Of a stretch of DNA of 64,000 bases, positions 1 through 8,014 are shown one piece after another. Origin of the DNA: CAZOEL01 sp964578835 (lineage in GTDB: Bacteria > Desulfobacterota > Syntrophobacteria > Syntrophobacterales > Syntrophobacteraceae); contig CAZOEL010000014.1 in NCBI GenBank assembly GCA_964578835.1, forward strand, positions 1-64,000. The letters run 5' to 3'. Each line of letters starts with the position of its first letter. Position 1 is the stretch's first letter. Under the pieces are notes generated by a model that saw only the letters and a list, made by a program, of their open reading frames with translations, was not told the origin of the DNA and searched no databases. Position numbers and translations under genes: made by a program.

Positions 1-1641
1 GGCATCTCGAATGCCCTCTTCCACCGCATTAAAAAAGATTTCAGGAATAGACGCATCCCGCACCCTGTTCACCGTGGAGTTGCCTGCTCCCCTCGCACGG
101 GGGGCCACAAGGAGCTCCACCATCGCGTAATGTCGACTCCCGCCAATTTCGCGGTCGAACACGAATTGAACCCGCGCCTCCCGGCTGACGGTTTCTCTAT
201 ACACTACCTGAGGCTTGCCCGCATTGACTCCCACGTGGTAGTCTCGATCCAGCCGCGAAAGCACTATGTCCAGGTGCAGCTCACCCATCCCGCTGATGAT
301 CGTCTGGCCGGTGTCGGGATTTTCCTGGAACTTGAAGGTGGGATCTTCTTCGGACAATTTGGCCAGTCCGTCCATCAACTTCTCTTGATCGGACCTGGTT
401 TTCGCCTCCACCGCGATGGAAATCACGGGCTCATAGATATCGATGGGCTCGAGCAGGATCGGATGCCCGGGATCACACAGCGTATCGCCCGTAGAGGCGG
501 ATTTGACGCCCATTAAAGCCACGATATTCCCAGCTTCAGTCTTTTCCAGTCGATCCCGCTTATTGGCGTGCATCTGAAAAATGCGCGAGATTTTCTCCCG
601 CGTCCCCTTCGCCACATTCACTACGTCCATTCCGACTTGAAGCGTTCCCGAATAGATCCGAGCGTAGGTGAGCTTGCGGCCCTGATCCATAAAAATCTTG
701 AAGGCGAGCGCGGAAAAAGGCTCTTTTTCACTGTTTGCGCGCGTCTCGGTCTCTTTGGTCTGCGGGTTTATTCCTTCGATAGGAGGAACATCCATGGGAG
801 AAGGAAGATAATCGACTATGGCGTCGAGAAGGGGCTGAACGCCTTTGTTCTTGAGCGCGCTTCCACAAAAAACGGGGACGGTCTTGAGCTCCAGAGCGCG
901 CTTGCGGATGACTCGAATGAGATCGGCAGCCGCAATCTCTTCTCCTCCGAGATATCGATCCATTAATGAATCGTCCCACTCGGCCACTTTTGCGACCAGA
1001 TTTTCACGCGCTTCAAGCGCCTCGTCCATCAGGCCCGGCTCGATCTCCAGGCGCTCGTATTCCGCTCCGAGCGATTCGTCACGCCAGACGATTTGCTGCA
1101 TATTGAGGAGATCGATGACGCCTCGAAAATCGGACTCTTGCCCGAGGGGCAACTGCAACGGGAGAGGCTCGGTTTTGAACTTGTCTTCTATCTGCCGCAC
1201 TACCTTACGGAAGTCGGCCCCGATGCGGTCCATTTTGTTTACAAAGGCGATTTTGGGGACATGATATTTATCCGCCTGATGCCATACGGTCTCCGACTGA
1301 GCCTCAACGCCTCCAACCCCGCAGAATACGGCTATGACCCCGTCCAAAACCCGCAACGATCTTTCCACTTCAATGGTGAAGTCTACGTGGCCCGGGGTGT
1401 CGATAAGATGAATTTCATGATCTTTCCAAAGACAAGTAGTGACCGCGGAAGTGATGGTAATGCCTCGTTCCTGCTCCTGCTCCATCCAGTCCATTACGGC
1501 CGTGCCGTCATGGACTTCTCCCATTTTATGAGAGCGTCCCGTATAGTAGAGAATCCGTTCGGTCACCGTTGTCTTGCCGGCGTCTATATGAGCTATGATG
1601 CCGATATTTCGAAAGGCTTTCAGCCGCTTGTGATCAGCCAT
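1..1641 (-). CDS. fusA: Elongation factor G, 5' part (3' end outside window)
   Basis: Ribosomal translocation GTPase. I translated the minus strand from the ATG at 1641; it stays open for 547 codons to the window edge, so about 140 residues of the usual ~690 are missing. Visible motifs are the G1 loop AHIDAGKTT near residue 20, the switch region RGITITSAVTT, G3 DTPGHVDFT and G4 NKMD. Further on, GMGELHLDI and the domain IV segment beginning GGSRHYAMVEL match EF-G. The domain IV start has GGSRHYA where the common E. coli-like form has GGRGQFG, so this may be one of the divergent EF-G paralogues found in Desulfobacterota and spirochaetes. A GGGG Shine-Dalgarno lies 7 nt before the ATG. No rpsL, rpsG or tuf is adjacent on the visible side, unlike the classical str operon, which fits a secondary copy. 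Confidence 0.95.
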   Translation of the reverse strand, partial: MADHKRLKAFRNIGIIAHIDAGKTTVTERILYYTGRSHKMGEVHDGTAVMDWMEQEQERGITITSAVTTCLWKDHEIHLIDTPGHVDFTIEVERSLRVLDGVIAVFCGVGGVEAQSETVWHQADKYHVPKIAFVNKMDRIGADFRKVVRQIEDKFKTEPLPLQLPLGQESDFRGVIDLLNMQQIVWRDESLGAEYERLEIEPGLMDEALEARENLVAKVAEWDDSLMDRYLGGEEIAAADLIRVIRKRALELKTVPVFCGSALKNKGVQPLLDAIVDYLPSPMDVPPIEGINPQTKETETRANSEKEPFSALAFKIFMDQGRKLTYARIYSGTLQVGMDVVNVAKGTREKISRIFQMHANKRDRLEKTEAGNIVALMGVKSASTGDTLCDPGHPILLEPIDIYEPVISIAVEAKTRSDQEKLMDGLAKLSEEDPTFKFQENPDTGQTIISGMGELHLDIVLSRLDRDYHVGVNAGKPQVVYRETVSREARVQFVFDREIGGSRHYAMVELLVAPRARGAGNSTVNRVRDASIPEIFFNAVEEGIRDA

Positions 1642-1709
1642 TATATTTCCCCATTTCATACTAGCGAAATGCGCCCGACGCGCCGGGCATGGAGTTGATA
1701 AAGAATTAA

Positions 1710-1738
1710 AGTCTAAGCAAATTCAGGAAAAGTGTCAA
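1710..1738 (-). promoter_or_regulatory. Predicted sigma-70 promoter of fusA
   Basis: On the minus strand a perfect TTGACA (-35) is followed by a 17-nt spacer and TAGACT (-10). The -10 lies about 70 nt upstream of the fusA start codon and nothing else lies between. This is read from sequence only. Confidence 0.6.
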
Positions 1739-2034
1739 GTCATCAACTGCTTAAGCAACGGCTCTCATCGCGAGCCGGAAGAATGCATTGCAGAAATTAA
1801 AAGAGTCTTTTCACGTCTTCCTCATTGGCTGTACAGAACCGTTTTCTGATGGGCAAAGAACGCCCCGCACTCTTAGCGCTGGTCAAAACACAAATTGCCG
1901 TCAACCATGGTCAAAGAACAAAGAACAAAGAGAATAGGGACTTTCGCGCCATGTAATCAGCTTGAAGAACAGGAATAACGCCCATAAAGCCAGAAATTGT
2001 CCCAAAAAATTTAAATATCGATCTCTTTCAAGGG

Positions 2035-2063
2035 TTGACTGCATGTTTTCCATCACGTATCAA
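2035..2063 (+). promoter_or_regulatory. Predicted promoter of the cytochrome/barrel operon
   Basis: TTGACT, a 17-nt spacer, then TATCAA. The -10 ends 104 nt before the cytochrome ATG at 2167. Close to the sigma-70 consensus but unsupported beyond that. Confidence 0.4.
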
Positions 2064-2166
2064 CAATTCATATAAATGAAGAGGAATGACCTCTTTCTTT
2101 TGTTGCGGGCTGCGCCTTCGCTTGCAGTCCGACCGGTCGAGGCTGACCATCTTTAGGGGGCTTTCT

Positions 2167-3123
2167 ATGAGAAGAGCATTCTCGTTTGTCAATCGGGTTT
2201 TCTTCATTACGATGGCTTTGCTGCTGAGCGCACTGCCGATTTTGGCCGCTCAGGATCAATCCTCAGGCAATGTTAAACGGTCTACGCCTTCAACGCCCGG
2301 AGCCGCCGGTCCCGCGACATGCCAATCATGTCACGCCGCCACCATGAAAAACCTTGGGAGAACCACCATGGGGCGAATTTTCCTCAAGCATCCGAGAAGC
2401 TCCAGCGAAGAAATGGCCTGTGAAACCTGCCACGGTCTCGGCGAAGATCACGCCAATTCAGGGGGCTCGGAATTCGGCGATATGATCCGCTTTCAGAAAG
2501 GCTCTCCCACCCCGGTTGAGAAGCGAAACGCAGCATGCTTCCAGTGCCACGAGAAGAAGAAGCTCTTGTTCTGGTCTGGCAGCCCCCACGAAGCCCGCGA
2601 CGTCGCGTGCGTCAACTGCCACAAGGTACACCCCCGGTCAGAAGGAATATCCAACAGGCATCTTCTGGCCGAGCCGATGGAGAGCGACGTCTGCAGCCAA
2701 TGCCACAAACAGCAGGCAGCGCAGCAGATGCGATTTTCGCATCATCCTCTGCGCGAAGGAAAGATGCAGTGCTCGAGCTGCCACAACCCTCATGGCGCCC
2801 CATCCGCCAAGCTCCTCAAGGCGAATTCCATCAATGATCTCTGCTATGGTTGTCATACGGAAAAACGTGGCCCCTTCCTCTTCGAACATCCTCCCGTTAT
2901 GGAAGAATGCTCCAACTGCCATGCCGCTCACGGGAGCAACCATCCGAGACTCCTTAAAGTCCCGGAATTTCGCGTATGCAGGCAATGCCATATCAATTTC
3001 CATGCCCTTAATACCAGCGGCCTATCCCCAGGGCATATCACAGGCCGCCTGTGCACCGACTGCCACACCAATTTCCATGGCTCCAACCACCCAACGGGGC
3101 GAGGCAATTTATTCCTGCGATAA
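2167..3123 (+). CDS. Periplasmic decaheme c-type cytochrome, DmsE/MtrA family
   Basis: The 318-residue protein starts with a Sec signal peptide (MRRAFSFVNRVFF, then a hydrophobic stretch to ILAA). It contains exactly ten CXXCH heme-binding motifs: CQSCH, CETCH, CFQCH, CVNCH, CSQCH, CSSCH, CYGCH, CSNCH, CRQCH and CTDCH. Scattered extra histidines could be distal heme ligands. Number of hemes, length and spacing match the MtrA/DmsE/PioA family, which carries electrons across the periplasm into an outer-membrane barrel. The ATG at 2167 is chosen because AGGGGG lies 6 nt upstream and the signal peptide begins there; a longer frame from 2086 adds non-signal sequence. The barrel gene begins 11 nt after the stop, so the two form an operon. 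Family is secure; the physiological electron donor and acceptor cannot be read from sequence. Confidence 0.9.
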   Translation: MRRAFSFVNRVFFITMALLLSALPILAAQDQSSGNVKRSTPSTPGAAGPATCQSCHAATMKNLGRTTMGRIFLKHPRSSSEEMACETCHGLGEDHANSGGSEFGDMIRFQKGSPTPVEKRNAACFQCHEKKKLLFWSGSPHEARDVACVNCHKVHPRSEGISNRHLLAEPMESDVCSQCHKQQAAQQMRFSHHPLREGKMQCSSCHNPHGAPSAKLLKANSINDLCYGCHTEKRGPFLFEHPPVMEECSNCHAAHGSNHPRLLKVPEFRVCRQCHINFHALNTSGLSPGHITGRLCTDCHTNFHGSNHPTGRGNLFLR

Positions 3124-3134
3124 AGGAGGCTGCT

Positions 3135-5054
3135 ATGAGAATACGACTTTCTGCATTCGCGTTTGCTTTAGGGCTTCAGGCTCTGCTTTGGGGATCAGGA
3201 ACGGCGTCGGCTGAAACAAGCTTTTGCGATTATAAGTTGTTTGGCGATGTGGAACTGGGATTCAGGGCATTTATCGATAAACCTCCTCATGATGAGATGG
3301 GAAAGCTCGAGGAGTACCGCGATCTGGAAAACCCGTTCGTGGGGAACATGCATTTGCTGACGCTCAATCAGGATGAGAGCTGCCTCGTTGAAATCGCCGC
3401 CAGGGCAATTGCAGGCGATGACCAGAATTATTTCCTGCGCGGCTCGAAGATAGGCCTTTTTGATTTTGAATTCGAGTGGGACCAGATTCCTCATCTATAC
3501 TCGACGACTTCTCCACGAGAAGATGAAATTGAAGTCCGACGCGATACGGCAAGATTTAGCTTCTCTTATACTCCGACTCCGGATTGGGACATTTTGGCGG
3601 AATACGCGCTTACTAACCGGGATGGGGAGATTCCGAAGGGAGTGGCTACGGGATTCCCAGGCGGGCTCAACTTCATAGAGGTCTTACAGCCCGTTGATTA
3701 CAATCATCATGACGTTAGACTATCAACCGGATATGCGCAGAAGAAATACCAGCTTCAATTTTCCTACAATCTTTCCCTATTCAATAATGACGATGAATCC
3801 ATGCTTGCGCCGGGAGGCGGAGGAGCATTCGATCCGACAGTCGCCCTTCCTCCCGACAGTTCGGCCCATACCATCACTCTCGCGGGAGGCGTCAATCTAC
3901 CTTACAAAACTCGCGTCAACGGCTCGCTTTCTTACAGTCTGCGGCTTCAAACGGATGATTTCGTCGACACAGCCGCTCAGCCGTCGCAAAGCGATTTGGA
4001 CGGCTCCGTCAACATACTCAACCTCTATCTCAATGGAGTCAGCCGCCCCATAAATCCCTTGACCATAAAGACGATGTATCGACTCTACCACTACGATGAT
4101 GAATCCGATGAGCTGTTGATTACGGACTCTTTCCCCCGAGCCAACCCCATCAAGGCCGAACGATTTCCATATACAAGGCGCGATGCGGCAGTGGACGCGC
4201 GGTGGAAATTCCCGGTTCCCGTGGCTTTCAATGCCGGCTTCAAATGGCGGCGCTGGGAGCGCGACGAGAATGTGCTCGAAGTAGAGCAGACCGATGAATA
4301 CACCCCAAGCTTTTCTCTGGATTACACGCCTGCCGAATGGCTTCTTTTGAGAACCGGCTATTCTCATTCCATAAAAGTGGGTACGGATTACCATCCTATA
4401 GTCTTCCAAGATCTACAGCAGGCGCTCATCCGCAAATTTACGATGGCCAATCGAGACCGGGACCAGGTTGACTTCCTGGCCGAATTCACGCCATGGAGCT
4501 CCGTCACCGTTTCAACCACCTTCGCCTTCGCTCGAGACGACTACACGGAGTCTTTGTTCGGCCTCCAGGAAGACGAATATTGGGCGGCTGGAGCCGATAT
4601 CGCATGGAGCCCGATGAAGCGTCTTTCTCTCAGCGCAGGCTTCCTGCATGAGCAGTACGATGTAAAGCAGCGCTCCGGTTCGGAATTGGCCACCCTGCAG
4701 GGAGGCGGCTTAAGAGCTCAAGACGCCATAGATACTTTCTCAGCCGGAGCAAAAGTGATTCTCATTCCGGATAAGCTCGATCTCGACCTGCGGTCGAGCT
4801 TTTCCTACGCCGCCTCGGACTACAACGAAGAGGTTTTGCCCAAGGCTAAAGACAGCCTCTTTCTCAGCAGGGCGTATTTCAAATACCGCCTGGATGACCA
4901 TTGGTCAGCAAAGCTGGGCTATGTATTCGAGCGCTTCAACATCACCGATTCCTACGCCGACAATTTCGCCCCCAATCAATCGATTTTCCTTGGCGATTTC
5001 TACGAGGATTACAATGCGCACATAATTGTGGGCTCCATCGGATTCAAGTTTTAA
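3135..5054 (+). CDS. MtrB/PioB-family outer-membrane beta-barrel protein
   Basis: The 639-residue protein has a signal peptide (MRIRLSAFAFALGLQALLWG, cleavage near TASA). The rest is repeated amphipathic strands alternating charged and aromatic residues and ends in phenylalanine (IGFKF), the usual barrel C-terminus. N-terminal stretches such as FRAFIDKPPHDEMGKLEEYRD resemble MtrB/PioB proteins. In the family the barrel sheathes an MtrA-type decaheme cytochrome, so that electrons cross the outer membrane; the partner gene is directly upstream with an 11-nt gap. The start has AAGGAGG 7 nt upstream. Shewanella MtrB has an N-terminal CXXC; here the mature N-terminus has a single cysteine (SFCDYK) and one more near residue 75, so the motif is absent. 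No surface multiheme cytochrome is encoded next to it. Confidence 0.85.
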   Translation: MRIRLSAFAFALGLQALLWGSGTASAETSFCDYKLFGDVELGFRAFIDKPPHDEMGKLEEYRDLENPFVGNMHLLTLNQDESCLVEIAARAIAGDDQNYFLRGSKIGLFDFEFEWDQIPHLYSTTSPREDEIEVRRDTARFSFSYTPTPDWDILAEYALTNRDGEIPKGVATGFPGGLNFIEVLQPVDYNHHDVRLSTGYAQKKYQLQFSYNLSLFNNDDESMLAPGGGGAFDPTVALPPDSSAHTITLAGGVNLPYKTRVNGSLSYSLRLQTDDFVDTAAQPSQSDLDGSVNILNLYLNGVSRPINPLTIKTMYRLYHYDDESDELLITDSFPRANPIKAERFPYTRRDAAVDARWKFPVPVAFNAGFKWRRWERDENVLEVEQTDEYTPSFSLDYTPAEWLLLRTGYSHSIKVGTDYHPIVFQDLQQALIRKFTMANRDRDQVDFLAEFTPWSSVTVSTTFAFARDDYTESLFGLQEDEYWAAGADIAWSPMKRLSLSAGFLHEQYDVKQRSGSELATLQGGGLRAQDAIDTFSAGAKVILIPDKLDLDLRSSFSYAASDYNEEVLPKAKDSLFLSRAYFKYRLDDHWSAKLGYVFERFNITDSYADNFAPNQSIFLGDFYEDYNAHIIVGSIGFKF

Positions 5055-5129
5055 AGAGTCCCGCCTTACAAATCGGAGTGAAGAGGCGACGCCACGACGC
5101 ATCGTTCGCCTCGTCGCTCCGATTTTGTT

Positions 5130-5253
5130 GTTGGCGCGCATAAGGGTTGGGATACGCCACCCGATCGTGCTGAGGTATCGAAGCATGATCGGGGCTGTTC
5201 GCCCTTCGATACCACAGGGCGAACGGGACACCCCAACCCTTATGCGCGCCAAC
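5130..5253. repeat. REP-like palindrome pair inside a 22-bp inverted repeat
   Basis: A perfect 22-bp inverted repeat (5130-5151 and 5232-5253, arms beginning GTTGGCGCGC) encloses two smaller palindromes. The first, 5161-5192, has 11-bp arms with one mismatch around GAGGTATCGA. The second, 5197-5224, has perfect 9-bp arms GTTCGCCCT/AGGGCGAAC around TCGATACCAC. The loops are near-complements (GGTATCGA against TCGATACC), so the two units sit head to head as in REP/BIME elements. Placed just after the barrel gene it could also end transcription, though no T-run follows. No REP-associated transposase is in the window. Confidence 0.7.
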
Positions 5254-5416
5254 ATATTATTCTGCCCACAGCAAAAAGAAGATCCGTCTCGCCCATAGCC
5301 CTTTTCAGCCTCATGATTAATATTCATTTAACGCCTGTCCGTCCGCATCTCCATCGCTTTCCACGGGAGAGGGACGGGACTCGGATAGGCTTCGAATCAA
5401 AGATGAACCGATTCCT

Positions 5417-5456
5417 CCTGCTATCGAAAAAGAGCTCGCTTTTTCGAGGCGGCAGG
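5417..5456. repeat. Stem-loop upstream of the cobalamin adenosyltransferase gene
   Basis: Perfect 8-bp arms CGAAAAAG/CTTTTTCG (5425-5432, 5439-5446) flanked by a second matched pair CCTGC/GCAGG (5417-5421, 5452-5456). It lies 52 nt before the cobO start in a 454-nt region with no gene. No B12-box or other cobalamin-riboswitch signature was found, so its role is unknown. Confidence 0.4.
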
Positions 5457-5508
5457 ATTCCAGGTTTCGATAGATCATCGCAATTAATGAAGACGGAGAT
5501 TCCATATT

Positions 5509-6102
5509 ATGGAAATTCAAACACTACAAAGGCTTCATCCCGAAATAGAGATCACTTACCTGCGTCCTGAAAAAAAGACCGGATTGGTGGTGGTCATAAC
5601 CGGCAACGGAAAGGGCAAGACGTCATCAGCCATGGGAATGGCCGTTCGAGCATGCGGCCATGGAATGAAGACATCCATTATTCAGTTCATGAAGGGCGAC
5701 CTTTACACCGGAGAATGGGACGGCATCGGGAAGCTAAACTGCGACGTTGAGATCATCCCCACCGGAATGGGCTTTTGCGGCATCCAGGGCAATCCTTATC
5801 CTCATTCCGAACACAGAGAAGCTGCCCAGCAAGCGCTGCGAATCGCCGAAGAAAAGATCTTCTCAGGCAAATTCGATGTGGTTATCCTCGATGAGATAAA
5901 CAATGCTCTCAACCTCAAACTGTTGGACATCGATCAGGTCATGGACATTCTCAACCGCAAGCCTCCTCTGACGCATCTGATTCTAACGGGCAGAGACGCT
6001 CACCCGCAAATCATCGAACTGGCCGACACGGTGAGCGAAGTGAATGAAGTCAAGCATGCATACCGCAAAGGCATCGAGCCTCAGCCGGGCATCGACTATT
6101 AG
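5509..6102 (+). CDS. cobO: Cob(I)alamin adenosyltransferase, CobO/BtuR type
   Basis: Transfers the 5'-deoxyadenosyl group from ATP to the cobalt of cob(I)alamin or a corrinoid precursor, giving adenosylcobalamin. The 197-residue protein has the family P-loop GNGKGKTSSAMG at about residues 30-41, followed by GMKTSIIQFMKG and the Walker-B-like strand FDVVILDEINNAL; HLILTGRDA and VSEVNEVKHAYRKGI complete the fold. Length matches CobO/BtuR. The ATG at 5509 is preceded by a modest GGAG. It stands alone: no other B12 biosynthesis gene is in the window. It ends 91 nt before a convergent gene with a hairpin between them. Adenosylcobalamin would suit methylmalonyl-CoA mutase in propionate metabolism, but no such gene is visible here. 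Confidence 0.92.
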   Translation: MEIQTLQRLHPEIEITYLRPEKKTGLVVVITGNGKGKTSSAMGMAVRACGHGMKTSIIQFMKGDLYTGEWDGIGKLNCDVEIIPTGMGFCGIQGNPYPHSEHREAAQQALRIAEEKIFSGKFDVVILDEINNALNLKLLDIDQVMDILNRKPPLTHLILTGRDAHPQIIELADTVSEVNEVKHAYRKGIEPQPGIDY

Positions 6103-6110
6103 CGTAGACG

Positions 6111-6178
6111 AATGATGAGCAAGGATCGCAAGCAATAAATGAGGAGCGCTGTGAAAGATATGCTCCTTGCTCATCATT
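6111..6178. terminator. 15-bp inverted repeat between convergent genes (possible bidirectional terminator)
   Basis: Perfect arms AATGATGAGCAAGGA (6111-6125) and TCCTTGCTCATCATT (6164-6178) enclose 38 nt. They lie exactly between the stop of cobO (+) and the stop of the PLP enzyme gene (-). The loop is long and T-runs are weak, so intrinsic termination is plausible but not certain. Confidence 0.4.
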
Positions 6179-6193
6179 CATGATTGCCGCTTC

Positions 6194-7390
6194 CTAGATC
6201 CTGTTCAAGGCTTGATCGAGGTCATCTCTCAAGTCTTCATAGTCTTCACAGCCCACAGAGAGCCTCACCAGCTCATCGACTATGCCGGACTCCTCTCGTT
6301 CTTCGCGGGATATGGAAGCATGAGTCATGGAGGCCGGATGTTCGATAAGGGTTTCGACGCCTCCCAGAGATACCGCGAGAGTAATAAGGCGCACGCCGTT
6401 CATCAAAGTGATCCCACCTTGCAAACCGTTCCTTACGCCAAAGCAAAGCATCGATCCGAATCCGTCCATCTGCCGCTTCGCGATTTCGTGCTCTGGATGG
6501 TCTTCCATCCCGGGATATCGGACCCAGGATACTGACGGATGGCGGTTGAGGAATTCGGCCAATTGGGCAGCGTTTTGCTGAGCTTTTTCGATGCGCATGG
6601 AAAGCGTGCGCACGCCGCGCAGTATGAGCCACGCCTGATGGGGATCCATGGTTCCGCCAAGGAGGTTCAACACTCTTCGCAAACGTCTATGTATCTCTTC
6701 GCTTGCGCTCACGATCATTCCGCCGATCACATCGCTGTGTCCGTTTATAAACTTGGTCAGGCTGTGAATGACGATATCGGCTCCAAATTCTATGGGCCTC
6801 TGCAGGTAAGGGCTTGCAAAGGTATTGTCCACCACCAGGAGCGAGCCATGCTCGTGAGCAATCTGCGCGGCGCCTTGGAGGTCGGTGATTTTCATTGTCG
6901 GGTTCGTGGGCGTTTCAATAAACACCATCGTGGTGTCGGGGCGCATGGCTTCGCTTATATTCTGAAGCTGAGAGCTATCCACAAAGGTCGCTTCCACCCC
7001 GAATCGCGAATACTCACTCTCCAGCACTACGCGGGAAGCGCCATAGATGGAGTCGGTTGAAACAATGTGCGCCCCATCGCCAAGAAGTGTGAAGAAAACC
7101 GTGTTAACGGCCGCCATTCCAGTTGCGGTCGCCATGGCGCCGAAGCCGTTTTCGAGCAAGGCGATATTCTCTTCGAGGGCGTTCACGGTCGGATTGCCAA
7201 ACCTCGAATAGATATAGCCGGACTGCTCGCCGGCAAACCGCGCGGCGCCCTCCTCAGCGCTCGGGAATGCAAATGTCGAGCTTTGAAAGATTGGAACGGA
7301 AATTTCACCGTACACCGGGCTTTTGAGGCCACCCGCATGAATTGCTTTCGTTGACTTTCGTAAGGAATGAGAGAGTTTTTCTTCTTTCAT
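6194..7390 (-). CDS. PLP-dependent trans-sulfuration enzyme (cystathionine synthase/lyase or methionine gamma-lyase family)
   Basis: The 398-residue protein belongs to the Cys/Met-metabolism PLP family. Motifs: PIFQSSTFAFPSAEEG at the N-terminus, YSRFGNPTVNALE, the cofactor-contact stretch ENGFGAMATATGMAAV, FIETPTNPT, VVDNTFASPY, and SLTKFINGHSDVIGG, whose lysine forms the PLP aldimine. Family members make or break C-S bonds on homoserine or cysteine derivatives. In methionine gamma-lyase a cysteine follows the active-site tyrosine-glycine; here the segment is YGASRVV, which argues mildly against classical methionine gamma-lyase. Cystathionine gamma-synthase, gamma-lyase and O-acetylhomoserine sulfhydrylase remain possible. 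The ATG has AGGAG 8 nt upstream. No SAM riboswitch was found in the leader. Confidence 0.88.
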   Translation of the reverse strand: MKEEKLSHSLRKSTKAIHAGGLKSPVYGEISVPIFQSSTFAFPSAEEGAARFAGEQSGYIYSRFGNPTVNALEENIALLENGFGAMATATGMAAVNTVFFTLLGDGAHIVSTDSIYGASRVVLESEYSRFGVEATFVDSSQLQNISEAMRPDTTMVFIETPTNPTMKITDLQGAAQIAHEHGSLLVVDNTFASPYLQRPIEFGADIVIHSLTKFINGHSDVIGGMIVSASEEIHRRLRRVLNLLGGTMDPHQAWLILRGVRTLSMRIEKAQQNAAQLAEFLNRHPSVSWVRYPGMEDHPEHEIAKRQMDGFGSMLCFGVRNGLQGGITLMNGVRLITLAVSLGGVETLIEHPASMTHASISREEREESGIVDELVRLSVGCEDYEDLRDDLDQALNRI

Positions 7391-8014
7391 GGGCAGGCTC
7401 CTGACCTATGATTTCAATCTGGAAAATCATTTTCCGCATATAGCGCATGACGCCAAAGCTATTGTTGGATTGTAAAGCTTCAGTGATTAGGAAAAGCATT
7501 TCGATCTCTTTTGTTAATTACGATTTAAGAACCAGCCCTTGTCTGTCAATACCCAACCCGGACGCTCGGAGCGCCATGCATTGAAAGAATCGCCACGAGT
7601 CGGAGGAGCTCACGGTCTATACTCTCCTTAATGACGCAACGAAAACATGCGTCTTAAGAGAAATATCGTCTACTTGTCGGCGGAATTTCTGATGGACGCA
7701 GATACCCTTTAATGATAATCTCCCCGACACTGACTGATGCAACTAGCAATGCCAATCCAGTCCGCAAATCGTATAAATGCGGCGCTTAATGCTGGTATCG
7801 CCCTCATCCTGCAACCCCTGCTCCGTTGTCGCGTTGCTCTGAATAAGGTGCTACTTGAGCTTTAAAATTCTAGCGCGTGGAAATATGGCAACGATTTCAA
7901 CAAGGCAAGCAACATGTTATTTTGTCATGCCGGCCTTGTCGGCCCCCATCTCTCTGAGGGACATTAAGGAGATAAGCATTTCAACATTGGATGGCGACAC
8001 CGGAGTAAGAAGCC
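7391..8014. other. Divergent intergenic region, 624 nt
   Basis: Lies between the PLP enzyme (-) and the sensor kinase (+). I see no gene, tRNA or strong hairpin. A 115-codon frame at 7855-8202 overlaps the kinase in another frame and is a shadow. Confidence 0.5.

Larger units (their letters stand above)
1642..2166. other. Divergent intergenic region fusA / cytochrome operon
   Basis: No gene is visible. It separates fusA (-) from the decaheme cytochrome gene (+) and carries a candidate promoter for each side, annotated separately. The centre is AT-rich with no strong hairpin. A reading frame running into the cytochrome from 2086 gives an improbable N-terminus ahead of the real signal peptide. 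Confidence 0.6.

Noticed and set aside
5055..5508. Possible cobalamin riboswitch upstream of cobO
   Set aside because: I looked for the B12 box and conserved core; only REP-like palindromes and an unrelated stem-loop are present.
7391..7700. Possible SAM riboswitch upstream of the PLP enzyme gene
   Set aside because: No SAM-I or SAM-II core motif seen on the minus strand and no terminator/antiterminator pair.
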